From positions 96,302,094 through 96,366,093 of the forward strand of contig CM035427.1 in assembly GCA_020310875.1 (NCBI GenBank): DNA of 64,000 bases. Direction: 5' to 3'. Of the stretch, positions 56,001 to 64,000 are shown piece after piece. The stretch's first letter is position 1. The number at the start of each line of letters is the position of its first letter. The notes beneath the pieces were generated by a model that was given only the letters and a program-made list of their open reading frames with translations, was not told where the DNA came from and ran no database searches. The stretch comes from Ceratopteris richardii (taxonomy: Eukaryota > Streptophyta > Polypodiopsida > Polypodiales > Pteridaceae). Both the position numbers and the translations under genes were made by a program.

Positions 56001-57292
56001 AACAGATTCTTTTTGAACCCTGGCACAAATAAAGCATCTGACAAAGTGAAAGAACTACCATCAGCAGTAGTCAAAATGATCTTACCAACTCCCATAACAG
56101 GATAAGAGGAGTTATTGGCACATGTGACAGTATTCCCTGTAGGGGCACGCTCGAGTGAAGAGAAGAAACTGCGCTGCGAGGTAATATGTTTGGTTGCCCC
56201 ACTGTCAAAGTACCAAACATCTGAGGCTACTACAGACATGCACTGATCAGGAGAAGATGGGTCAAAACTGCAGACAGTAGTAAACGCCCATTCTTCTTCC
56301 TGCACAAGATTTGCAGACTCTGTTTTTGGTGTAGAGGCCTCTGCAACAACCATTCCAGCCTCTTTCTTCTTTGCCTCTTTAGCAGCCAATTTTGGATAGT
56401 TCTTTATGATATGATCATTGCCTTTACAGTACTTACAAAACAATTTCTGCTTTTCTGATTTTTTCTCATCTTTGTCTTGGTTCTTTGAATGTGCAGCATT
56501 TGCAAATTTCTGCTTACTAGTAGAAGAGCTCCATTTTCCTTTGCCCTTCTGACTAGCCAGGAAAGCTTGATCTGCAACACGCATAATGGACCTGTTCTGT
56601 CTGGACTGATCTTCCTGCAATAGAACAGAGACTAATTCCTCAAATGACAAGGCATTCAGATTGCCTTTCATCATCAACCGAAGAGTGGAGGCAAAACTCT
56701 GATATGAATCAGGAAGACCATTCAGAACGGTCTGCACAAGTGAGCTATCTGGTATAACCTCATCAGCAGAAATCAATTGTTCCTTCAGGTCTTTGATCTT
56801 TGTAAGAAAACTGTCCATAGAATCACCTTCATTCATGTGCTCACTCTCCAACTGTTTTCGGAGGTAAGCAACACGAGCCTTTTTCCTAGCCTGGTACAAA
56901 GTGGTAAGTGTATCCCAAGCATCCTTTGCTGTTCTGCAAGAGCGAATGTGAGGAATAATGGCACGTTTGACAGACAAAGCTATCAATGCATGTGCCTGGG
57001 CATCTCTGCCATCCCAACGAATCTGCTCTGCAGTAGGTGCAACAGAAACAGCAGCACGAACAGGAATCTGTGGAATATCATCTTCGACACCATCTTCATC
57101 AGCTCCAACACCTGTATTTGCAGTACCTGTCATTACAAGTGTAACAGGATGTCTTTCAACACCCTGCACAATGTTCCACAATCCTTTTGCAACCAGTACA
57201 TGTCGCATCATATAAGCCCATAATGGGTAGTTGGTACCATCCAACTTATCCTCAACATCCAACATACGGAATACATCACTGCTTTTAGCCAT
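53027..57292 (-). CDS. gag-pol: Copia Gag-Pol polyprotein of C2, intact
   Basis: 1,421 aa from an ATG in good context (GGCCATGGC). Copia order: Gag of UBN2 type (EDKLDGTNYPLWAYMMRHV), degenerate zinc knuckle CKYCKGNDHIIKNYP with Tyr in place of the last Cys, protease WYFDSGATKHIT, integrase zinc module (HARFGHLN ... CEGC), integrase core (DVCGPM, SDRGGEYMS, QQNGVAERKNRSL), RT (GIDFDETFAPTCRM, VYVDDMLLTG), RNase H (DSDWAGC, SCEAEYRA, ARTKHIEVHYHYVRE). Every catalytic motif I looked for is present, so it could supply enzymes for itself and C1 unless the altered knuckle matters. Confidence 0.95.
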   Translation of the reverse strand: MAKSSDVFRMLDVEDKLDGTNYPLWAYMMRHVLVAKGLWNIVQGVERHPVTLVMTGTANTGVGADEDGVEDDIPQIPVRAAVSVAPTAEQIRWDGRDAQAHALIALSVKRAIIPHIRSCRTAKDAWDTLTTLYQARKKARVAYLRKQLESEHMNEGDSMDSFLTKIKDLKEQLISADEVIPDSSLVQTVLNGLPDSYQSFASTLRLMMKGNLNALSFEELVSVLLQEDQSRQNRSIMRVADQAFLASQKGKGKWSSSTSKQKFANAAHSKNQDKDEKKSEKQKLFCKYCKGNDHIIKNYPKLAAKEAKKKEAGMVVAEASTPKTESANLVQEEEWAFTTVCSFDPSSPDQCMSVVASDVWYFDSGATKHITSQRSFFSSLERAPTGNTVTCANNSSYPVMGVGKIILTTADGSSFTLSDALFVPGFKKNLLSVSALAKIVLVVKFVDDRCTVHDLSNGDVIIASGILCRGLYKLIDYERSVNDSACAVHDSQAMSDAKLWHARFGHLNFASLLRLQKSEMVSSLPKLEAPGKHVCEGCILGKMQRSSFPKDGSVRATQKLQLVHSDVCGPMQTPSFGNYLYFVTFIDDFSRHAWVYPLKAKSEVFMCFKQFLVLAENLSACKMGTLRSDRGGEYMSSDFNAFLAERGIKHQCTVPYTPQQNGVAERKNRSLMEMARCMVKSQALPHSFWLEAVMCAAYVLSRCPTKALQSITPYEAWHDRKPSVAHLRVFGCLAIALVLEQHRRKLDDKAVKCIFVGYNSESKGYRLYHPQTKRILVSRDVVFVEDAIQPLLSCTKETSVSSKDMYDTLMPLFTGGQSSAGPIEATSQPLQVSYDDADHSISDADLHDALADERADIEQAKTMPKWLVHTLRDSKLDAPLSYRTRSGSHSASFASDCYAMAASSLCDENEPVSFDEAQNSENWMAAMQSEYDAIMKNGTWSLCDLPPGKKAIGTKWVYKLKRKPDGTVDRYKARLVAKGYAQERGIDFDETFAPTCRMTTVRSICALAAHHGWNVHQLDIKTAFLNGDLHEEVYVFQPRGFMQKGHENQVCRLKKALYGLKQAPRAWYEKVHAYLIAHGFENSPTESTLYVKRANDVLLIIVVYVDDMLLTGPIETHIADSKADLHASFEMCDLGHLHHYLGIQFMHVDGGMALCQTKYIDTLLQRFGLEDCKPIATPMETGLRLSLHDAGDAFDALLYQQAVECLIYLCITRPDIQFAISQMSRFMHCPGVTHWKAVKRIFRYLSGTRLLGLFYPKGGSLPPDLHAFSDSDWAGCYDTRVSTSGFCFMLGSSCISWLSKKQPTMATSSCEAEYRAAFTATVQCVWLRRLMGDLGVGQSSATTIFSDSQSALAVARNPVFHARTKHIEVHYHYVRERFSAGEISLAYVPTQENIADLFTKALPREKFEAFRKALGLLPFVE

Positions 57293-57632
57293 GGCCGGTG
57301 ACTAAAATACCTTGATGTAGAAAATTGACTGTATCTAAAAAAGTTGAACGGAACTGCCCAAACGAGTTCTGCTAGACCTGTAGCAGACTTCGAGACGCTT
57401 AAACTGGCGAACAGAAACTGGTATATACCTTTGGCACAAAAGGACGAAATAGCCTGCACAAGCGCTGCGATAGTGCGTTCGGAGGCTGAAACGAGCTCAG
57501 ATCGCGATTTCGACACCATAGAGCAAAGCAGTTTTGATCTTGGAAACACCCTGAGTATGCTCACCAAATTTCGTGCGAATCTGAGACTGCAAACGGAGGA
57601 GTGTCGACGGCGTCCTAGAAGAAGCGATGACC

Positions 57633-57645
57633 TGCTCTGATACCA
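57633..57645 (-). other. Primer-binding site of C2
   Basis: The - strand reads TGGTATCAGAGCA, complementary to initiator tRNA-Met, two bases from the LTR. Confidence 0.85.
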
Positions 57646-57647
57646 AT

Positions 57648-57877
57648 TGTTGGAGTTAGACGTCTGCGAAATCACGCGAACAGCACAAGGAAGAAGAAGA
57701 AGCTTGGAGCACAACACACAAGACTGAATGTATTACTAGAGAATGTACAAAGATAATTAGCCCATTAGGGCAATAGGCGTATATACAAGCCGGGGGAAAA
57801 AAACCTCCTAAAGAGGGAAAAAAGTGCCCCGCCAATCCTAGAGTGTTCACACACATCACTACCTAAATATATCAACA
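57648..57877 (-). repeat. 5' LTR of C2
   Basis: 230 bp; ends as in the partner LTR. Differences from it cluster near GCGAAATCACG and CCGCCAATCC. Confidence 0.9.
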
Positions 57878-60800
57878 ACCTATGTATATCATGATGGAAT
57901 GCATAAGTTTCTCATTAGTTTGAGAAACTTAGAAGTTCCCCTGAACATAACACTAGTAGCTCAATTCAAAGATGGTAGTTATGAGGATAGGCAAGGATGT
58001 GTATACATCTTCTCACAAGACCCAGAAAATTCAAATGACCTAGGGAAATGTGCTGACAAGAGACCTTGGGAACATAACCTAGGGCAATCAGACTTGCCAA
58101 GACCACATGAAATTCACAATAATATTGAGCAACAAGGTAGGAGAACACATACTTCCCCAAACCCTTTTGAAAAGGAACCAGAAGGATTTAATGAATTTCC
58201 ACTAAGAAGAAGACATCAGTGGCAATATCAGGGTAGAATGCTTAGACCATATCAGGTAGCCAAATGCATGAAAAATCAATATGAAGGATATTCTGATCCT
58301 CATGCTCATGCTGCAGAGTTTAGGCAATTAATTAGAGTTGAAGAAGTAGAGGATTACAAAGTCCAATTTGAGGCATTTGGTCTAACCCTAACAGGACCTG
58401 CATTATCTTGGTTCATTCCCTTAAGAAAGGAAATGTATCTAGATATTGAATCCTTCCTAGAAGCTTTCATTCGAGAATTCTCAAAGGCTGGAATAAAACA
58501 CAGCACAGCCACACTAATACATAGATTTAAACAACAAAAAGATGAAAATGTCAGAGAGGCAGCCAGGAGATTCAAGCAGTACATTGATAGATGTCCCAGA
58601 GAAGAAGTACCTTCCATGGCAAGACAGGTATCCCTATTCATAGAAGGATTAAGAAGTGCCCAATTAAGAACCCTAGTATATTATAGGAGATGCCCTGACC
58701 TAGGAGCATGTGTGAAAGAGGCAATAGACTTGGAAGATAACAGAGGCCAAGACCTATTAGCATTTGATCAACCTAGAACAAATGAAGACAAAATTCCACC
58801 AGTAGAAGAATTGGGTCAAGCAATTGCTAAAGCCCTAGAAGTCAGCACTAAAACCAATCTGATAAATACCAAGATAACAACAAATAAAAAATTCTATAAT
58901 TGTGGAGAAAATCATTTGGTACAAAAATGTCCATATCAAAAACCACAACACTTGCAAGACAGAAAAACACTCAAATACTGTACACTAGAAAGGAAATGGA
59001 CAAATCATACTAGAGAAGAATGATTTTACAACAAAAAACCCATTAAGGAGAGAGATTATGCAAGTCAAAGAGAATCTGGATATGTTGAGCAACCCAGACC
59101 TGTACTTGGGCAACAACCTCCATTACCAACAAATGTGGTGCCAATTAAATACACACCAATAGAGGAGGGAAATTCAAGAATAAGATCACCATACAAGGAA
59201 GATTATCAATGGAATGAAGGATATCAGGAAGAATGGGAAGGATATGAACTGAGAGAACCAGAACTACAAGCCCTAGATTTGGGAAATGGGAGAATTGAGA
59301 TGGATACAGCCACATTCATGTATATAACCAATAATTATATGTCCAATCAAAAACCTCAGTTCAAAGGGGGACCAAAGATAACTTGTTATAGGTGTGGGGG
59401 AGAACATTTCATTAGAGACTGTCCACAACATCCTACATTAAGAATAGAGGGAGCTTATTGTAAGGATTGTGGCAGGGAACATTTAATAAATGATTGTCCA
59501 AGAAATCCTCAAAAACAACAAAACACACCTAATAACATACCACTAGAAATGTCAACATCATGGAGCAAGAAGAATTGAGTGACATTGACCAAGTGAATGT
59601 AAATGCTATAACAAGGGCACAAGCTAAACAACAAGGAACAACTAAGGAACAAAATGAAGGTTCAGTTTCAAAGGTGAAGAAAAATAGACAAAAAGGGAAA
59701 TGGGAAAGGAAAAAAAGAATGGGTAAAAACTTGGAAGAAGAGAATAGGGAACAGTCAAACAGTACTCCCTCTCAAAAGACACAAACCTAGTCATAGATAA
59801 GAAATTCACAGAGCCTAGATACCTTGATAAAAGCATACAAGGGAAGAATTCAAGAGGGACCAAGTCCTACAGATCATGTAATGGCTTATCCTATGCCAAA
59901 CTTAGAACATGAAAGGATGCAAAAGTGTAAACAAATCATACAGGAAGCACAACTTAAACTGGGGGAATCAGACAATTCTCAAACAACAGTTGGGAAATCT
60001 GAGGCAACAAGAACAAGGGGAAATATTAATCAGGAAGATAACCCACAAATAACATTCCAAGTGAATATAGATAAACAATGTACAATCCTATATCACACCA
60101 CCTTGGAGGAATTGGTAAAACAAAATCCTCACTTACAAAACAAAATGAACAAATGGGAAACAATACCAAAAAGCTTTCATCAACAGCCACAGGAATTGGA
60201 GGAATTGTGGTACATTCCCATTGATAAGATAGGAGGATATTGTGAAGGAGAAGAGGGAAACTCAACCCTAAAAATACAATTTGGTAAAAATCATGCCAAA
60301 GCCATTTTGGATAGTGGATCAAGAGTGGCCATCATGACTAAACAAACTTGGGAGAAATGGGGAAAAAATGAATTAATACCCACCAAAATGAGATTGCAAC
60401 TTGCAGATGGACACATAGAAAAACCCCTAGGAATATGGAAAAAAGTCATTGTGGACATATGTGGAATAGAAATAGAACATACCTTTGCCATAGTTGAATT
60501 TCCACAATCCACTTCATATGAAACTATCCTAGGAAGACCATTTATGAGACAAATGCAAATTGTGCAAGATTGGGGTAATGATTGCATGTACCTTCAGAGT
60601 AAAGGAAGAATAACCAGAGTGAATCTAAGAAATGGGCATTATTGTGACATATCTCCTCAAGAATGGTATAAAATACATCAAAATCAAGAAATAAGTGAAG
60701 AATCAGAAATGGAAGACCAGAATGAAATTGAATCATCAATATGGAAGTGCAATATGATAAGAAATCTCACAAATAGAAAAAGGAGATTGAGAAGAGAAGA

Positions 60801-62229
60801 TTGTGTGGAAGGAAGAAAATTACAAGAGAGCTATGTACCCCAAAAATTCAAAGATGAATAATTTGAGCCCTATGGGTGGAATCAAATTTTGACTACCATG
60901 GATCTGGCCAGTGATGAGTATGTAGGGGTGGAATTTCAAAATGAGGAAGGATATGATGTTTTTCACATTGGAATACAAATGATAAAGGTATCAAAAACAG
61001 AAGAGGACCAGGAAGAAGAAATGATACTAAAAAAAGGGAAAAGACAATATTTGGAAGAAGTAAAAGCTGAAGATGCAATAAAAGATAAAATCTCAAGCAA
61101 ATATAAGGAAAAAAAAACACAAGGAAATAGAAAAAAACCAAGAAAATGAGAAAAAGGGGAAAGAAACAAACAAAGATCAACAATTTGATGTACCAACAAA
61201 TTTCAAAACTTATGAAGTAGAAGACAGACTACTTTTAAAAATGAAACCAAAAAGAGAAAAGAAGAAAGGGGAGGCTTATGATAATGAGGAACAAACTAAA
61301 AAGTTCATGATCACTCAGGAAGAGGGAGAAGAAAGACATATTGTAGTTGCTGATGACATGACAACCCAAGAAGAGGAGGCACTAAGAAGTTTGGCCAGAA
61401 ACTATAGGGATGTGTTTGCTTATAGCTACAAGGATTTGAAAGGTATTGATCCTAAAATCTGTGAGCATAAGATTCCTATTACACCTGATGCAAAACCTAG
61501 CAAACAGAGACATTACACATTCAACGATAAATACTCTACTAAAATAAAGGAAGAAATTGACAAGCTGTTGGCTTATAGTTTCATTTATGAGATTAAGTAT
61601 ACAGAATGGATATCTCCTATAGTTGTAGTACCAAAAAAGAATGGGAAATGTAGGGTATGCATTAACTTGAAGAAGGTGAATGCAGCAACTATAAGAGATA
61701 GCTATCCATTGCCAATAACAGACCATCTTCTAGAAAGAGTTGCAACGAAGGAGGTTTATAGCTTTTTAGATGGTTTTTCAGGATATAATCAAGTACCCAT
61801 AGCTCTGGAAGACCAACATAAGACTGCCTTCTCCACAGAATGGGGAATTTATGCTTTTAGGGTTATGCCTTTTGGGTTAACAAATGCCCCAACAACTTTT
61901 CAAAGATTGATGTGTCATATCTTCAAAGAGTTCCTGAGAGATGTAATGGAAATATATGTGGATGATCTGTGTACTTTTTCATTAAAAAGACAAAATCACT
62001 TGCAGGATTTAGAAAATATATTCAGGAAATGCAGAACATACAGAGTGTGTTTAAATCCAGAAAAGTGTTTATTCTTTGTAAGACAAGGAAGAATGTTAGG
62101 TCACATAGTCTCTAAAAATGGAATTTCAACTGATGAGAAGAAAATAAAGGCCATAATAGAACTTCCAAGACCAACAAATGTAAAGGAACTTCAAACTTTC
62201 ATGGGACGTTGTGGGTACTATAGAAAATT
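57878..62229 (+). pseudogene. gag-pol: G6 Gag-protease-RT, broken
   Basis: Continues Gag after C2: MLRPYQVAKCMKNQYEGY, SFLEAFIREFSKAGIKH, ARRFKQYIDRCP. Zinc-binding segments include CYRCGGEHFIRDC and CKDCGREHLINDC, again with three residues before His. Protease has AILDSGSRVAIMT. RT has ISPIVVVPKKN, FLDGFSGYNQV and IYVDDLCTF. Stops lie at about 59021 and 60859; frameshifts occur near 59570 and 61140. The copy ends at YYRKF. Confidence 0.85.
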
Positions 62230-64000
62230 TGTATGCAACTGTCACCATCAAACTTCTATTTTGAGTTGCCCATATCTCTCTTTCTGCTATCCATTCACTT
62301 CTTTCCTTTTCTATATCCATATGCAACTTGTTATAACCCCTCATTGAGGTAGCAGCATGTATACTGGCTTGTTTTTCTAGCTCCTTGGCTTCTTTCAATT
62401 CTGTTTGCAATCTTATGATTTCTTTATGCAATTCTTCCTTTTCCTCCTGTGTCACCTGAACAGTCTTGTTTTCTTCCTTCAACTGACCTTCTTCCATCAG
62501 TAGTTTGTTAATTTCCTCATTTGCTTTAACCATGATTTGATATGAACTTTGTAAAGTTCTATATCTACCTTCAATTTTCTTCAACTCCATTTCTAGTTTA
62601 CTATTCTCTTCTATTAGTTTTGCACTCTTCTCTTCAAGTTATTGAATTTTATTTTGTTGCTGTACTTCCACTTCTTCTAAAGAAATTATTCTATGTGTTA
62701 GTTCTTCATTCTTCTCCTGCACAATCCTCAATTGTTCTGTCATTTGTTCATTTTCCTTTTTGTGCTCCTTAATGATATTACTGCCTTTTTCAAACTCAGA
62801 CTCTGCTACCATTCCTGAAATGATCATGTTCCTGCTTGAAGGTCTGAACTACTCTATGTTGCTCATAATGATCTTGCAGGCAGATCTTACATTTTTAGGT
62901 ATTCTCTCTAATCCAACTTCCATTTCCATTTGTTTAACTTCTATCTGTTTGTTTTCTTTGCACTCATTCTCCTCTTCTTTTTCTTCCTCATACTCTATGA
63001 GCTGAGTCGTTTGTTCTTCATGGCTTTGATCTGCTTCCAATCTTTCTTGGTCTGCAACATCTTCTTCATCTTCCAATATCTGATCATCCTGATTCTCCTG
63101 TTTTGGGATATCTGTAGTTAGCTTTGTTTCTTCTGCCTTCTTATTCTCCATCACCTGTTGTTTCTCTTCAAAGAGATGTCCTTCCTTTACTTGTACTTCC
63201 TTTTCCTGGACTAGAGTTGATTCAGTTTCCTCAATAGATTTTATCTGATCATTACTTGTCTGCTCTTTCTGTCCTTCTTCCTGCTCATCAATATCCATGA
63301 GATCCATTTCTCCCTCTTGTCCTTGATCTTTGTTGATTGTAAACTCTTCATTATTATTCAAGTCATAAAGTATATCCTTTATGCTTTGGTTGATCTCCTT
63401 TTCTATAACTCCTTCTGTTACTTCTTGAACATTCTTTTTTACTACTATTTCCTCTGTTTCCTGAACTTGATCTGCACCTTTCTGTTTTATGGCTGGACTG
63501 CTTATCTATACTCGTTTTTCTGCTTCTACTTTCCCTTCATCCAATTTAAAATAAGTTTGCTGTGAAGGTTTTGTCCATATTGACTTTAATCCTGAATGCA
63601 CTAGCCCACAACTGAATTCCTTTCTTACTTCACTTTCCTCTTCTACCATTACTGTTTTTCCTTTCAGTAATTTTCTTTCTTCTTCTAGACTAACCTGTTG
63701 TACTGCTTCTTCTTGAACTTGCTTTGCTTGGGCTTTCTCTCTCAAGTCTTCTGGTGTTTTCTGTTTTTTAGTGGCCTGTTCCATCACATTAGGTGTACTT
63801 GGTACTGAAAAACTCAAACTTTTTAACAAGAAATTTTCAATATCACTTTCAGAGTCTGAGGAGAATTGTGAAGATCCTCCTATTTTTGTTTTTTCCATTC
63901 TTGACTCCTCCACAACAGTAGATTCCTTTTGGTTCCTTTCTTCTACTATTATTGCTTCTATCTCCTTCATAGATACAGATTCTTCTACTACTTTTCCTTT
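62230..64000 (-). pseudogene. Inverted aORF fragment, Glu/Lys-rich coiled coil, three in-frame stops
   Basis: One reading frame runs across the whole stretch on -, broken only by stops at about 63503-63505, 62846-62848 and 62636-62638. The last 200 residues are strongly heptad-like (LLMEEGQLKEENKTVQ, LHKEIIRLQTELKEAKELE). The upstream part is acidic (EYEEEKEEENECKENKQ). It resembles the coiled-coil region of the E1 aORF in composition and A/T-rich codons like G6, so I infer an aORF of a G6-like element in opposite orientation. It could instead be an unrelated coiled-coil gene. It continues past the window end. Confidence 0.55.

Larger units (their letters stand above)
52722..57877 (-). mobile_element. 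C2: nearly intact Ty1/copia element, ACCTA duplication
   Basis: LTRs 52722-52952 and 57648-57877 differ by about five substitutions and one indel by eye. ACCTA flanks both ends (52717-52721 and 57878-57882). The primer site and polypurine tract are intact and one uninterrupted 1,421-aa ORF is present. It is a close relative of C1. Confidence 0.95.
52330..62229 (+). mobile_element. G6: AT-rich divergent E1-family element, split by C2; left boundary approximate
   Basis: Gag start MILRSG at 52513, then Gag, protease and RT in the order of E1, with codon use shifted to A/T. The LTR and primer site were not found. The copy ends at GRCGYYRKF (62229) within pol, where an inverted aORF fragment begins. 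Confidence 0.8.

Noticed and set aside
61241..62347. The C-terminal 40 residues of the G6 RT frame
   Set aside because: After YYRKF the sequence is the antisense of the inverted coiled-coil frame, so the tail is a junction artefact.

Overview
This window is plant nuclear DNA made almost entirely of nested LTR retrotransposons. There is no clear intact host gene. The evidence is Ty3/gypsy and Ty1/copia polyproteins of plant type, primer-binding sites matching plant tRNA-Asp and initiator tRNA-Met, a fragment of a pentatricopeptide-repeat (PPR) gene, and an Argonaute MID-domain exon fragment. The PPR wording and the copia Gag style suggest a seed-free land plant (fern or lycophyte), but that is a weak inference.

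Layout. (a) 1-15084, + strand: E1, the 3' part of a giant Athila/Tat-like gypsy element. It holds a Gag-PR-RT-RH-IN reading frame of about 3,150 codons with two unusual additions: a duplicated integrase zinc-binding module, and a second retropepsin-like domain after integrase. A 1,495-aa extra ORF (aORF), a polypurine tract and the 3' LTR follow. (b) 15.1-19.7 kb: a minisatellite, a 5'-LTR/Gag remnant of a chromovirus-like element on the - strand, a tRNA-like SINE head, a PPR fragment and unassigned DNA. (c) 19704-41363, - strand: G2, a decayed relative of E1. It was split in its second protease by G7 (19900-31502, +, a Gag-protease-only element that itself holds the copia element C1 at 20417-25573). 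It was split again in its integrase zinc finger by G3 (32764-39131, +; target-site duplication CTCAC). (d) 41364-42774: a 3' LTR, polypurine tract and aORF tail of a further relative (G4), next to the Argonaute exon fragment. (e) 42775-51425, - strand: G5, another E1 relative, flanked by GTACC duplications. It has a large internal deletion and a leader carrying a TCGCGA palindrome array; it splits the Argonaute exon. (f) About 52.3-62.2 kb, +: G6, an AT-rich divergent relative, split in gag by the nearly intact copia C2 (52722-57877, duplication ACCTA). (g) 62.23-64 kb, -: an inverted, coiled-coil-rich aORF fragment.

The most interesting content is the E1/G2/G4/G5/G6 lineage. The two retropepsin domains and the tandem integrase zinc modules recur in E1 and G2. 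Traces of an aORF recur next to most copies. E1 has a plausible splice acceptor just before the aORF, and palindrome-rich leader arrays occur in G5 and G6. Many inactivating changes are C-to-T nonsense mutations (CAG to TAG, CAA to TAA), as expected for methylated, deaminating plant transposons. All family calls are from reading translations and terminal structures by eye; no database search was possible.
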